Shown: positions 35,138 to 47,766, counted from the first letter of the stretch. The stretch is 64,000 bases of DNA from Protula sp. h YS-2021 (GCA_949752745.1 OX457026.1:26009116-26073115), one strand, 5' to 3'. Notes: generated from the letters alone by a model not told the origin. Program-made: numbers and translations.

Positions 35138-35249
35138 TATATTTAGTGCATCTTTATTTGAGCCTCAAAGCACATTCATGATGGCTCAAAGTGAGCTGCA
35201 GTCCAGACTCATTTTGAGCCTGAGTTTTACTTACTGAATCAATTGAACT
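33774..35249. other. Intergenic, no gene recognised
   Basis: AT-rich DNA. A pure AT microsatellite of about 80 bp lies at about 35063-35145. The stretch at about 35155-35249, rich in TTGAGCC/GAGTTTTAC words, looks like part of a dispersed repeat into which the neighbouring foldback element was inserted. Confidence 0.55.
35063..35145. repeat. Microsatellite (AT)n
   Basis: About 80 bp of alternating AT with one interruption near the right end. Confidence 0.95.
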
Positions 35250-35288
35250 CTTGCTTGAGTAGTGTATAAATGGGGGAATCAGCTCACT

Positions 35289-35437
35289 TTGTGACGTCAT
35301 ACTGTCTGGACCGGAAGTGACGTGATGTCTGGAAGTGACGTCATCATGTCTGGACCGGAAGTGACGTCATAGTGTCTGTTTGTTTCTATCTGCTTCAGTT
35401 TTTGGATGGAGCGCGCGCGCGTGTTGGGATGACGTCA
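35289..35437. promoter_or_regulatory. Cluster of CRE and ETS-CRE composite motifs, left arm
   Basis: Contains TGACGTCA several times and the composite CCGGAAGTGACGTCA (35355-35369), with near-copies at 35311-35325 and 35331-35343. These match the known GABP/ETS plus CREB composite site of animal promoters. Binding in this organism is inference. Confidence 0.4.
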
Positions 35438-36664
35438 TGATGAGGGGTAAACGTCACAGCAGAGTGTGCATAAACGACACGTCATTTTGTTTTCGTAATT
35501 TGAAATAACGGACTTCCGTTGAAGTGTGGAACTTTGCATATTTGTAACATGTCGCCATTTTAACTGTGTAAAAAGTGAAAAAGTTGGATAACTTTCGTTA
35601 TAGTTGACCGATTTACATGAAACTTTCACTGTTTGATTCAGTTTTATATCTTGTTTTAACATTAAGTGGTTATATGCTATTTGCGCAGCTGGCTGTATGC
35701 ATTTTTGTAACATGCCGCCATTTTAACTTTGTAAAAAGTGAAAAATTGAGATAACTTTCGTTATACTTGGTCGATTTACATGAAAATTTAACCGTTTGAT
35801 TCAGTTTTATGTAACTTTTTAACATTAAGTGGTTATAGGCTATTTACACCGATGGCTGTATGCATAATGTGACATGCCGCCATTTTAACTTTGTAAAAAG
35901 TGAAAAAATGAGATAACTTTCGCTATAGTTGGTCGATTTGCATGAAACTTTCACTGTTTGGTGCAGTTTTATATCTAGTTTTTGTTATAATGTAGTCATG
36001 GGCTATTCGCGCAACTAGTTGCATGCATTTTTGTAACATGCCGCCATTTTAACTTTGTAAAAAGTGAAAAAATGAGATAACTTTCGCTATAGTTGGTCGA
36101 ATTGCATGAAACTTTCACTGTTTGGTTCAGTTTTATACCTAGTTTTTGTTTTAATGTAGTCATGGGCTATTTGCGCAGCTGGCTGTATGCATAATTCGAC
36201 ATTCGCCATTTTAAAACTTTGTAATAAGTGAAAATTTGAGATAACTTTCGCTATACTTGGTCGATTTACATGAAATTTTCACTGTTTGATTCAGTTTTAT
36301 GTAACGTTTAAATATTAAGTGGTTATAGGCTATTTACACCGATGGCTGTATGCATAATGTGACATGCCGCCATTTTAACTTTGTAAAAAGTAAAAAAATG
36401 AGATAACTTTCGCTATAGTTGGTCGATTTGCATGAAACTTTCACTGTTTGGTTCAGTTTTATATCTAGTTTTTGTTATAATGTAGTCATGGGCTATTTGC
36501 GTAGCTGGCTGTATGCATAATTTGACATTCGCCATTTTAACTTTTTAAAAAGTGGAAAAGTGTAATAACTTTCGTTATGGTTAACCGATTTGCATGAAAA
36601 TTTCACCATTGAATTCAGTTTGATGTCTTAGTTTACAGTAGTTTGTGCATAGGTGGGTTATTGG

Positions 36665-37072
36665 AATGGCGCGCGTCCCCCACCATTCAAACATGTGTTT
36701 GAATTATTTTTACGTCAAACTATTGTTCAACAAGTTGTTTAGCAATTGTACAACAATTGTTCAACAAGCTGTTGTTCAACATGTTCAACAACATGTTCAA
36801 CAAGTTGAACATGTTCAACATGTTCAACAAGTTCAACAAGTTCAACATGTTCAACTTGTGCAACAACACGTTGAACATGTTGAACATGTTCAACTTGTTG
36901 AACATGTTGTTGAACATGTTGATCATGTTTAACATGTTCAACAACATGTTGAACATGTTGAACAACAGCTTGTTGAATAATTGTTGTACAATTGCTAAAC
37001 AACTTGTTGAACAATAGTTTGACGTAAAAATAATTCAAACACATGTTTGAATGGTGGGGGACGCGCGCCATT
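36665..37072. repeat. Central palindrome of TTCAACATG-type repeats
   Basis: Roughly 400 bp between mirror-image GGCGCGCGTCCCCCACCATT sequences. It consists of 9- and 12-bp words such as TTCAACATG and TTCAACAAC that are themselves near-palindromic. The His/Val/Gln- and Asn/Met/Leu-rich open frames here on both strands are repeat artefacts. Confidence 0.85.
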
Positions 37073-38452
37073 CCAATAACCCACCTATGCACAAACTACT
37101 GTAAACTAAGACATCAAACTGAATTCAATGGTGAATTTTCATTCAAATCGGTTAACCATAACGAAAGTTATTACACTTTTCCACTTTTTAAAAAGTTAAA
37201 ATGGCGAATGTCAAATTATGCATACAGCCAGCTGCGCAAATAGCCCATAACTACATTATAACAAAAACTAGATATAAAACTGAACCAAACAGTGAAAGTT
37301 TCATGCAAATCGACCAACTATAGCGAAAGTTATCTCATTTTTTTACTTTTTACAAAGTTAAAATGGCGGCATGTCACATTATGCATACAGCCATCGGTGT
37401 AAGTACCACTTAATGTTAAAACGTTACATAAAACTGAATCAAACAGTGAAATTTTCATGTAAATCGACCAAGTATAGCGAAAGTTATCCCAAATTTTCAC
37501 TTATTACAAAGCTAAAATGGCGAATGTCAAATTATGCATACAGCCAGCTGCGCAAATAGCCCATGACTACATTAAATCAAAAACTAGGTATAAAACTGAA
37601 CCAAACAGTGAAAGTTTCATGCAATTCGACCAACTATAGCGAAAGTTATCTCATTTTTTCACTTTTTACAAAGTTAAAATGGCGGCATGTTACAAAAATG
37701 CATACAACTAGCTGCGCAAATAGCCCATGACTACATTATAACAAAAACTAGATATAAAACTGGACCAAACAGTGAAAGTTTCATGCAAATCGACCAACTA
37801 TAGCGAAAGTTATCTCATTTTTTCACTTTTTACAAAGTTAAAATGGCAGCATGTCACATTATGCAAACAGCCATCGGTGTAAATAGCCTATAACCACTCA
37901 ATGTTAAAAAGTTACATAAAACTGAATCAAACGGTTAAATTTTCATGTAAATCGACCAAGTATAACGAAAGTTATATCAATTTTTCACTTTTTACAAAGT
38001 TAAAATGGCGGCATGTTACAAAAATGCATACAGCCAGCTGCGTAAATAGCCTGTGACCACTTTATAACAAAACTAGATATAAAACTGAATCAAACAGTGA
38101 AATTTTCATGTAAATCGACCGAGTATAGCGAAAGTTATCCCAAATTTTCACTTTTTACAAAGTTAAAATGGCGGCATGTTACAAAAATGCATACAGCCAG
38201 CTGCGCAAATAGCATATAACCACTTAATGTTAAAACAAGATATAAAACTGAATCAAATAGTGAAAGTTTCATGTAAATCGGTCAACTATAACGAAAGTTA
38301 TCCCACTTTTTCACTTTTTACACAGTTAAAATGGCGACATGTTACAAATATGCAAAGTTCCACACTTCAACGGAAGTCCGTTATTTCAAATTACGAAAAC
38401 AAAATGACGTGTCGTTTACGCACACTCTGCTGTGACGTTTACCCCTCATCAT

Positions 38453-38600
38453 GACGTCATCCAAACACGCGCGCGCGCTCCATCCAAAAACTGAAGCAGA
38501 TAGAAACAAACAGACACTATGACGTCACTTCCGGTCCAGACATGATGACGTCACTTCTAGATCTGACGTCACTTCCGGTCCAGACAGTATGACGTCACAA
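38453..38600. promoter_or_regulatory. Cluster of CRE and ETS-CRE composite motifs, right arm
   Basis: Inverted counterpart of the left-arm cluster: TGACGTCACTTCCGG occurs at 38520-38534, again near 38563-38577, and degenerately near 38546. Function unproven. Confidence 0.4.
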
Positions 38601-38637
38601 AGTGAGCTGATTCTTCCATTTATACACTACTTGCTTG

Positions 38638-40063
38638 GCTTAAAATCTGAGTTTGAGCATATTTGAGTTTGAGCTCCGAACGAAAATAGTTAAAGCAGCT
38701 CTAAAATAATAACAAACAAAAAAAAAAACAAAGAACCAAAATAAATAAATAAAAATAAAAACAAGCAAACAACTATCCTTGTTAAAAGGTGAATAAGGTA
38801 AACTGGGCCCGAGGAAGTTGGCCTACACTATTTTAAACCCATCGGTTGAAGATATCTTAGGTTATGATAAAAATTTTTGATTGACAATTTGTTTTAAAAT
38901 GAAAGCATTCTTTAATACATGCAAAGTTTGAATCATGTCAGTTCAGAGCTATTTTCGCCGGTGCTTGACAGTAAGGTTAAATCAAGTTAAAACATCCCCG
39001 AGCTGTAACTCGTCAGTGTGTAAAGCTGTCTTGATTTCGTGACGGCTATTCAGTTCGTTCTGGGAGGAGCACGGCTCATAAGAAAAAGACGGCTATACAT
39101 AAAAATCCCTTACTCATGTCGCCATATTTTAATATATATTTTATAACTCATTAAGTGAACTAAATAGCTTATTTTTACATGTTTCCACTACGCGGGAGAG
39201 CTTCTACACCTTAGGCAAGTAACAATTACACTGGCTTGTTGACAAATTAACAAGCAAAATAGCCGATTTGAGGATCATGTTCATCAATTAAGTGGTCTTT
39301 ATCCCTTTATCCGAGTTTTTAACAAAAGTCTTTAGTTATATTGCTGGAGGTGCTTTCATGTTGGCTTAACATCTAATCTCGCCAGAAGTGTACAAATAAT
39401 CAAACTCTTTTTTGTCTCTTATATGATTTTAACTTCTTGATTTTGTCTCAAATTACACCCTTTCTATAAATATTAATACTCCTTTAAAATGATTGGCTCT
39501 TAGAACTTAAGTGTTATGAGAATTTTTTTTCTATTTTACGGTTTTTTTTTATTTCTCTAAAAAAAAACGAAATGACGATCTAAATGGATTTGTGTTTACT
39601 TTGTACATTTCCATTTCGGGCTTACTGATATAGTATATACAGTGAGCTGTGCCAAACAGGCTACAGTGGAGTCGAGAAGGCCCATTGGACTACACCCGAG
39701 CATGCGGTGTGCAGTGTGGTCTTGGTAAACCGGCCTCCAATAGGCCACATGCAGTTTGTGCCAGTACATCGAAAAAACTCACAGGTAAAGAAAATCTCTT
39801 TACTGACTTAATGTAGACCCCTGATAGGAGTGTTGTTTTTTTTGTTTTTGTTTTTTTTTTTTAATAATGGAAATGATTTGCAAAGAATGTGAAGAATGGC
39901 CCCATTTTTAGCATGATCTTATAAAGGTTTCTTATAAGATACAATATGATAATTTATTTATCACATTCATCATGTTCCTGTAGATTAAAAAATTTAGCAT
40001 TATCAAACCTAAGAAAACTTTATGTAAGTTGTTTGGTGACACCGTGAAAGCGATTTGGCGCAA
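38638..40063. other. Intergenic, nothing recognised
   Basis: No gene or RNA. The first about 50 bp continue the repeat that is interrupted by the foldback element. Confidence 0.55.
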
Positions 40064-40065
40064 TA

Positions 40066-41568
40066 TACTGAAGGACAGAACAAACTTAATATGCAAATGA
40101 AATATATCATTTTGAGATTACTTTCATACTTACAATAATGCAAGATTCACTGATTCTTTAACATAATTTTACACAAAATGATCCACACTCCTAAGCGTCT
40201 GCAAAATTCAGACTGACAAAAGATGCGACTGTCAAAATTTCAGCGTGCACAGAATTTAACGCCCTGAAGTTTCCTCAGTACCGTGTGTGTCCCCATTGGC
40301 TTGGCGTAAAGCACGGATCCGGCAGGGCATCGAAATGATCAGTCGGTTGATTCGGTACTAAGGGTACCGGTGCCACTCTTCTATCAAAGCCTGGTGTAGC
40401 TGAGCGTGGTTTTGAGGAGGCGGATTTCGAGCACGAACCTTCCTATCCAGATGATCCCATAGATGTTCTATGGGGTTCATGTCCGGGTAATATGGTGGCC
40501 AATCCAAGGTGTTGACATTATTTCCTGCCAAGTAATCCCTAGTCGCCTGAGCGGCATGTGGGCGCGTATTATCGTGCGTGAATATCGGATCAACGTTCTG
40601 CTGCAAATAGGAGACTACTTGAGTATTGAGTACAGTATTGATGTAGCGATTTGCAGTCAAATTACCATGGATGATAAGAAGCTGTGACTTAAGTCGAATC
40701 AATTAGCTCTCCAAACCATCACAGAACCGCCGCCAAAACGATCCACTTGATTGACTGCGCATGTGGGGAAGCGTTCGCCGATCCGTTTATACGCGCGCTG
40801 GTGGCCATCTGCGCGGTATAATTGGAACCTTGACTCATCGCTAAATATCACACGTCGCCAGTTTTGCAATCTCCACCCTCCACGATGGTGGTTATCAGCC
40901 TACGTGCGGCGTCGTATACGTCTCCGAGCGTTCAAGACGACGCCGACGTGAGGTCTGCGAGCGCGTAATCCGTGTTCACGAAGACGTCTGATGACAGTTA
41001 TTGCACTTATGCGGTTGTTGGCTGTGCCTGGGATCTCCATCGCTGTGGTTGCAGCACTGCGAAACCGATCGCGCAGGTGGATCAAACGGATCCGGCGATC
41101 CTGATTTGGCGTAATTACTCGAGGACGGCCGCTTCTTGGTCGGTTCCAAGTGCACCCAGTTTCATTATACCGCCGTTGCAACTGGTATATTGAATTCAGC
41201 TACAGTCAAAGCGCCGTGTCACTTGGTTGAGTGGTACACCAGCTTCAAGCATGCCAATAGCGTGGTCGCGACAGTTTTGCGGAAGTCGAGGCATCTTTAT
41301 GCGCTCACTATTTAAACCAAAATTTACGTAGAAACTTTGCAATACTTTCTTCAGGAATCAACTCAAGCAGAACGAGCTCCTGCCTATCAATATGGTCTAG
41401 AGCTCTATACCACATCAACACCTTGATAATCGTTGTATTGGAATAAAACAATAGATTGTGTTGCAGATTTAGATCACTAACAATTATTTAAAGTTTCAAG
41501 CAAAAAAAAATTTAGAATAAGAAATATATTTCACTTTTTGTATGTTAAGGTTCTTTTGTCCTTCAGTA
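40066..41568 (-). mobile_element. Tc1-like DNA transposon relic (about 1.5 kb)
   Basis: Terminal inverted repeats begin TACTGAAGGACA at both ends and align, with small gaps, over about 40-45 bp. TA dinucleotides flank the element (40064-40065 and 41569-41570), the duplication expected for Tc1/mariner. The interior is a broken transposase on the minus strand. Confidence 0.88.
40256..41294 (-). pseudogene. Tc1-family transposase pseudogene (DD34E)
   Basis: About 1.04 kb, matching the 340-residue length usual for Tc1 transposases. The N-terminal helix-turn-helix region (MPRLPQNCRDHAIGML...) runs into a TGA stop near 41213. Homology resumes in another frame with QLQRRYNETG and the GRPR motif. 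The first catalytic Asp is in IFSDESRF. A second break follows VMVW near 40705-40720, after which the frame with HGNLTA, FTHDN (second Asp) and NPIEHLWD (catalytic Glu, 34 residues later) takes over. A third break follows EEWHRYP near 40358. At least three lesions make it non-functional, although all three catalytic residues survive. Confidence 0.9.
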
Positions 41569-41874
41569 TAAAATGAATTTCAAATTATTTGTTAAGGGGA
41601 AAATATCGGAGCAAGTACATTGGGAAATTGCGAGAAGAGTAGAAAAAGAGGATTTTGTACTTTCACAAGTCACACATGCTCTGATAGAAGACTTAAGTGG
41701 CTGTGAAGCTTGGGCTGATTCATCACTCGAAGTGCTGTATAAACACTGATGACAATACACAGAATAAAAACATTTGAACATGTCATATAGTAGAAGCTGT
41801 ACTGAAATTTGAACAGGGTAATTAATTTATTTCAATCATAAATGTGCATGGTCCAAATAGCCAATCAGAGAGAC

Positions 41875-41937
41875 AGAAAGACAGAGAGAGAAAGAGAGAG
41901 AGAAAGAGGAGAGAGAAAGAAAGAGAAAACGAGAGAG
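41875..41937. repeat. GAGA-type purine microsatellite
   Basis: Runs of GAGA and AAAGAGAGAG on the plus strand. Confidence 0.9.
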
Positions 41938-44900
41938 AATTCTTTCTCCATGATCTGAAGACTTGTGACTACTTTTGCGATGCGGATCAATGTATAACTG
42001 GGGCGGGGGGGATGTTGTAACATTGCTTTAGACAATGGGATTTATGAACTTGGGGTTCAAATCAAATGTATCCAAGCCAACTAAAGTTAAGCGAAATAAT
42101 GAAGAATTTTGAACTGGTCGGCATTTGGAGATCAAGAAATGCACAGACTACAAAACGAACATGGTCGCATCATTTATGCGCTGTTGACTGCTGGCTGGAC
42201 TCGTTTTAAGTTACGTGCAGCCTCTGTAACTCAGATGAAAAACTACCCCGAAAATTAAGAGTTACACCTGATAATAGAACTTTCTATTAGTTTGGGGGAT
42301 AGGAAAATGGGTCAGGGTTTTGGAGCCTTAATTCGAGTATTCTTGTAGAAGAACAATACAAGCGACTAGTTAAAATATAATATAATGAGCTACTGCATAA
42401 AACAGTGCCAGCAGAGAGCCAAAGGGACACGAGGAAGTGAACAATATCTACTTAAATATAATTAAATGAGCTAGACAAAAATTTGCTATCAAGTTACAAC
42501 TAATGAAGAACTAACATGATCTAATGAAGTTAACAATGAATAGAAATTTCTTGAAAGTGGTAAAATACAGGGTGCTTGAATAAAGTCAAGGACAAAGAAT
42601 ACTGAGCTGAATGAACAAAAGCAACATTTTTTTTCTTAATCAAGCAAAAATTAATTTTTGAAAAGAAATCACCGACACCGACTTAGGATCGATCATTCAT
42701 CCTAAGCTTATATTAAAGGAGCCAATAACTCTGATTTCCAGTTAAACAAACCCAAGGAATACAATGGATTAACCTTAGAATTTTATGGCGAATTATGATC
42801 TTATATACTACCAAAACACGTCACATGCTTCACAGCAATAATTAATTTGTTAGCAAAAAGGAAAACCAGTGCAACAAATAAGAATTGTTCCCTTCTAAAC
42901 AAGGACTGGCGAAAACATTAGCAAGGTGATCTGTCAAATTTGTTTCAAGAGATCGCTAAATAGGATACAAACGATATTCCCAGAATTCTCCTTTAACAAG
43001 AATTTGAGAAAGGTTTGATTCCGTGCAATGGAAATTTTTCTTTCTAACGATAAAAATAATTCAACCCCGGGGAGAATTTTACATAATCAATTAAATGTTG
43101 CCATAATCATATAAGCAGCTGTGTAAATAACAACGGTTTTAGTACGGGGTAGTTTGAATTGTATTGTAGCATGCGCCAAGGATGTTGATTTATTTTGGCA
43201 ATTTATTTTGCCAAGGATGTTAATTTATTTTGGCAAAAATAAATTAACAAATTAGCAAATGATTGTACTTTGTTTGCATTCACAGACAACTGAACATTGT
43301 GGTAAAATTCCGTAAACAAGAACCTTTGGACTATCCCAGTCTATCAATACTTTAGTGATTGTGGTGTTAAAACAAGATATTCAACAACAAACAATGGAAC
43401 TCATAACCGCGAAAAGTCTAAAAATACAATAATGACTTTGATATACAGGTTTAGGGCAATAAAGTATGAATGCCAGAATAAAGCCTTGGAACTTGCATGA
43501 CTAAGGCAAATTCGTAATAGCATGGGATGGACTGAACTTATCAGTAAGTATCTTTAACCGGTGGGTAGGATTTCCTTCTTTCTGCTTTCCTTCTCATTTT
43601 TATCATGGTTGCCAGCATTTCACAGAAGCATTCTCTATCATGCAAATCTCTGTCTCGAGACCCTCCGAATATATACTGTAGAACAAACAAACTTATCACC
43701 GTGGGTAGATGTAGCACATTTGAAAAAAAGAGCACACCGAAAAGGGGCAGTTAATATAAGAGACAGTGGAAACTGGCTAAACTTTAATGACTTCTGTGAC
43801 AAACATAATATAATACACGCGTTTTAAAACATGGTATGGTATGCAATAAGATCACTAAAATCACTTGCATCACAGTTCAAGCTATTTCATAATATTGTAG
43901 CTCAGACCAAGACAAATGAGGAATCAGGACAAGCAGTGCTTGTGAGTTTTGTAACTCAGGTGAGAGAGCCACAGGTTAGAGCATTCTCTAAATGAATGCC
44001 CTCATAAACCAAGCGGTTCACTGAAGAAACTTTTACTCGGGTTGAGTTTGCAAACGCCCTGAGAGTTTCACCGAATGAATTTGTATTTGGTACGGAAGAA
44101 GACGCTCTAAATGTGACGATGATAACAGCAAAAATACATTTGTTTATCTCGTTATTAGCATAAATCCATTTCTGTTATCTCTTCGCTACATGGATTATAT
44201 CAATGGATATTTAGTGAAAAGCATTCTTTGTGCGTAGAAAAACGATTTAAAATGGGCATGTTATACAAAACACGCTAATGGAATACATAGTACATAGAAT
44301 TTTACAATTCCGTACTATGACAGAGATAACATGCAAAAAGTGTATTTGAGGTAATGGTTAAAAGAGTGAAAGTCCGTGAGGGTGTATGTGTGAATATACT
44401 GGATAATCGGTACATCTTCCAACTTCTACTGGGCACCAAACTATATTAAGAGAAATTTTACTAAGTGTTGCATTCTAGGAGATTAAGAAACAATTTTTAT
44501 AAATCAGTACATCCATAACAGCACTATACAGAACAATATTCTCAATATTTAATGTGAAACAGCAAAGAATCAAGACTTTGTAATGATGATGATTCTCCTT
44601 GGTAAATTACATGAAAAACTGCAAATAGATGTTAAAATTTGGCTATAAGTCCATGTGCTAATTTGTGGTACGATTGTGTCACGATTGTTTCATGATTTAC
44701 ATGCATTTAAGTCCCATGTGTTCACATGTACCTTTCTATGTTTTTTGTATAAAATTGTGTTGCTGTATTTTGTAAGGGACCAAAAGAAATAAAGGAGACT
44801 GCCCAGTGACTAAAAAAGGGACACAAGTTCTGACATAATTATAACGAAAATTAGGAGAAAGTAGCTTTTCTATTCCTGCTAAAGCGTGGTGAGTTTTATA

Positions 44901-45786
44901 TATTATTTTTCCCACTTGGAAATTTCTTTTCCAAATGGGAAAAAGTTTGTAGTTATTCTGAAGGTTCTGCCTTTTTTTTCTTTTTTCTTCTCTTTTTCCT
45001 CTTAGGTGGTGGTTCTAGAAAACTTCTACAGCATTGACGCAGGAAGACGAAATTTAGCGAAATAAGAATGACAAGATCTCGCTGAATCCGCAGTCTACTT
45101 GAACGTCAAGGTCAGGGTCAAATTAAGGTTAAAGGCATTTCATCAAAATGGTTGGCCAACGGGAAACCCACTTGCAAATTTGTAATAGGTTCAGAGGCAA
45201 ATGGGTCATATTTGCAATTGGGCTCTCATAGTATCTTATTCTGCTACACGGCGCCCGTGCAAGGCAGATTCGATAATGGCATCATACTGCAAGAGAACAT
45301 TATAGCCCTGGTCCGCAGTAAGGGGCAAAAATAATGTTTATGAGAGTTTTTTTTTGTCTATTTGTTAAATTGCTGCACTATTACTTTGGATTTTAGCAAA
45401 GAAGTAGCCAGTTAGACGGGATTTTCTCATTGATTTGTCGTATAATTTATGTTTTCGATTAATTTTTATAACCTAGTTCTTAAATGAGCTTTCGGAACAG
45501 GAGGGATGGGAGGAGGTATTGCGTTCGGTATCATATGTGTTACCATGCGTGAAAAAACACGAGAGAAGGGAATAATTTTGAGACCAGACGCGGTGCGCGC
45601 GGAGTCCCAATTTCATTTAAAAGTGGGTATGTTTCATTCAGTACTCCGCAATTCCCGTGGGATGGAGGGGGGAGGGGGTTCTTTCGTTTGGTTAAAAAGG
45701 GGAATATATATTCCAAAATTAACATTCCTCGTCCGGGTTGACTGCCAGTTGGTACATGAGTGGCCCCTGGGCTTCCAATCCTTCTG

Positions 45787-45873
45787 GCCTTGTTCCCTCT
45801 ATGCCTTGTTCCCTCTATGCCTTGTTCCCTCTATGCATTGTTCCCTCTATGCATTGTTCCCCCTATGCCTCTC
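45787..45873. repeat. 16-bp tandem repeat, about 5 copies
   Basis: The unit CCTTGTTCCCTCTATG repeats five times with single-base changes (CCTTG or CATTG). The Leu/Cys/Pro-rich open frames crossing it are artefacts. Confidence 0.92.
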
Positions 45874-46504
45874 ATTTTTGTTTCCCATTCTTCACGATTC
45901 GTTTCGATCTCAACTTAAATTTTGCCACTACGTCTGAATAATGTTAGTAAATAATGCGACTGAAACTCTCCTTCTGTTTCCTTCTTCCTTTGTTTAACCT
46001 TTGTCTACATTTCCTTGATATGTGTGTTTTCTCCATCAATACTAAACTTTCTCATTCTCACACATCTCTGTGAAATTGAAACAGTATAGAGTTCTCTGCT
46101 CAAGATAAGAGCAAAAGAAATATTGATACAAGTGTAAATGGAATAATATTTTTCACCTAAAATGCAGCTTATTTTATATTATTATCTGTTATTATCTTTT
46201 ATCAAATTTGGTAAAAGTCAATTAGAATAGCTGTATTTGTTTGTATCACATTTCAAAAAGAAGTCTCCCCGCTGTCCATCTATCGAGTGCTGCTCATTCG
46301 TCAACGGCACGGTCGCCATTCGTCAGGGAGGCGACTGAACTGGAACTCAAACAGGACAATACCCCAGTTCAAACTACCAGACATCGAAAATTGCCCTACT
46401 GAACAATACCCGACATTGGCAATACCCGACTTGCAATTTAACATCCAGCAAAATGTATAAACAGTGGAATTTTCGGCTTACCACAAACTCGTTTCAGCCA
46501 CCCC

Positions 46505-47766
46505 GTCCTGGATTACTTGCCCAGGATTACTTGCCCAGGATTACTTGTCCTGAATTACTTGTGCTGGATTAATTGTCTTGGATTTCTTGTCCTGGATTAC
46601 TTGTCCTGGATTACTTTTCCTGGATAACTTGTCCTGGATTTCTTGTCCTGGATTACTTGTCCCGGATTACTTGTCTTGGATTTCTTGTCCTGGATTACTT
46701 GAACAGGATTACTTGTCCTGGATTACTTGTCCTGGATTACTTGTCCTGGATTACTTGTCCTGGATTTCTTGTCCTGGATTACTTTTCCTGGATTACTTGT
46801 CCTGGATTACTTGTCCTGGATTTCTTGTCCTGGATTACTTGTCCTGGATTACTTGTCCTGGATTTCTTTTCCTGGATTACTTGTCCTGGATTACTTGTCC
46901 TGGATTACTTGCCCAGGATTACTTGTCCTGGATTACTTGTCCTGGATTACTTATCCTGGATTACTTGTCCTGGATTACTTGTCCTGGATTTCTTGTCCTG
47001 GATTACTTGTCCTGGATTACTTGTCCTGGATTACTTGTCCTGGATTACTTGTCCTGTATTACTTGTCCTGGATTACTTCTCCTGGATTACTTTTCCTGGA
47101 TTTCTTGTCCTGGATTACTTGTCCTTGATTTCTTGTCCTGGATTACTTGTCCTGGATTTCTTGTCCTGGATTGCTTGTCCTGGATTACTTGTCCTGGATT
47201 TCTTGTTCTGGATTACTTGTCCTGGATTTCTTGTCCTGGATTACATGTCCTGGATTACTTGTCCTGGATTACTTGTCCTGGATTACTTGTCCTGGATTTC
47301 TTGTCCTGGATTACTTGTCCTGGATTTCTTGTCCTGGATTTCTTGTCCTGGATTACTTGTCCTGGATTTCTTGTCCTGGATTACTTGTCCTGAATTACTT
47401 GTCCTGGATTTCTTGTTCTGGATTACTTGTCCTGGATTACTTTTCCTGGATTTCTTGTCCTGGATTACTTGTCCTTGATTTCTTGTCCTGGATTACTTGT
47501 CCTGGATTTCTTGTCCTGGATTACTTGTCCTGGATTTCTTGTGCTGGATTACTTGTCCTGGATTACTTGTCCTGGATTTCTTGTCCTGGATTACTTGTCC
47601 TGGATTTCTTGTCCTGGATTACTTGTCCTGGATTACTTGTCCTGGATTACTTGCCCAGGATTTCTTGTCCTGGATTACTTGTCCTTGATTACTTGCCCAG
47701 GATTTCTTGTCCTGGATTACTTTTCCTGGATTACTTGTCCTGGAATACTTGTTCTGGATGACTTGC
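46505..47766. repeat. 14-bp minisatellite, about 90 copies
   Basis: The unit TTACTTGTCCTGGA is repeated head to tail for 1.26 kb. Two main variants alternate irregularly (TTACTTG and TTTCTTG), with rarer changes such as TTGCCCAGGA. Because 14 is not a multiple of 3 and the unit has no plus-strand stop in any frame, it yields open frames up to 301 codons in all three plus frames. These encode a 14-residue repeat (SWITCPGLLVLDYL-like) and should not be called genes. Imperfect inverted copies of GTCGGGTATTGTCC-like sequence flank the array (about 46352-46432 and 47816-47870). Confidence 0.96.

Larger units (their letters stand above)
35250..38637. mobile_element. Foldback element, 3.4 kb inverted repeat with internal tandem repeats
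   Basis: The two halves are near-perfect inverted copies. Outer ends AGTAGTGTATAAATGG and its complement lie just inside direct repeats CTTGCTTG (35250-35257 and 38630-38637), a likely target-site duplication of 6-8 bp. Each arm has an outer unique block with CRE/ETS-like motifs and a GCGCGC run, then several tandem units of about 163 bp that each contain GCCATTTTAACTTTGTAAAA. The centre is a TTCAACATGTTCAAC-type palindrome. No transposase or credible protein is encoded, so it is probably non-autonomous. Open frames over the arms and centre are artefacts. The superfamily is not known; an 8- or 9-bp duplication would suit hAT or Mutator-like elements. Confidence 0.85.
41571..46504. other. Intergenic, no gene recognised
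   Basis: Only random-looking short open frames. It holds a GAGA-type microsatellite (about 41875-41937), a 34-bp duplication with TTTATTTTGGCAA at about 43180-43245, AAGGTCAGGGTCAA-type half-site words near 45110, and a 16-bp tandem repeat (45787-45873). Confidence 0.6.

Noticed and set aside
36645..37092. Open frames rich in Gln/Val/His or Asn/Met/Leu on both strands
   Set aside because: They are translations of the palindromic TTCAACATG repeat at the foldback centre; both strands give the same peptides.
45152..45334. 60-codon plus-strand frame with more protein-like composition
   Set aside because: No domain or homologue recognised and too short to support a gene without other evidence.
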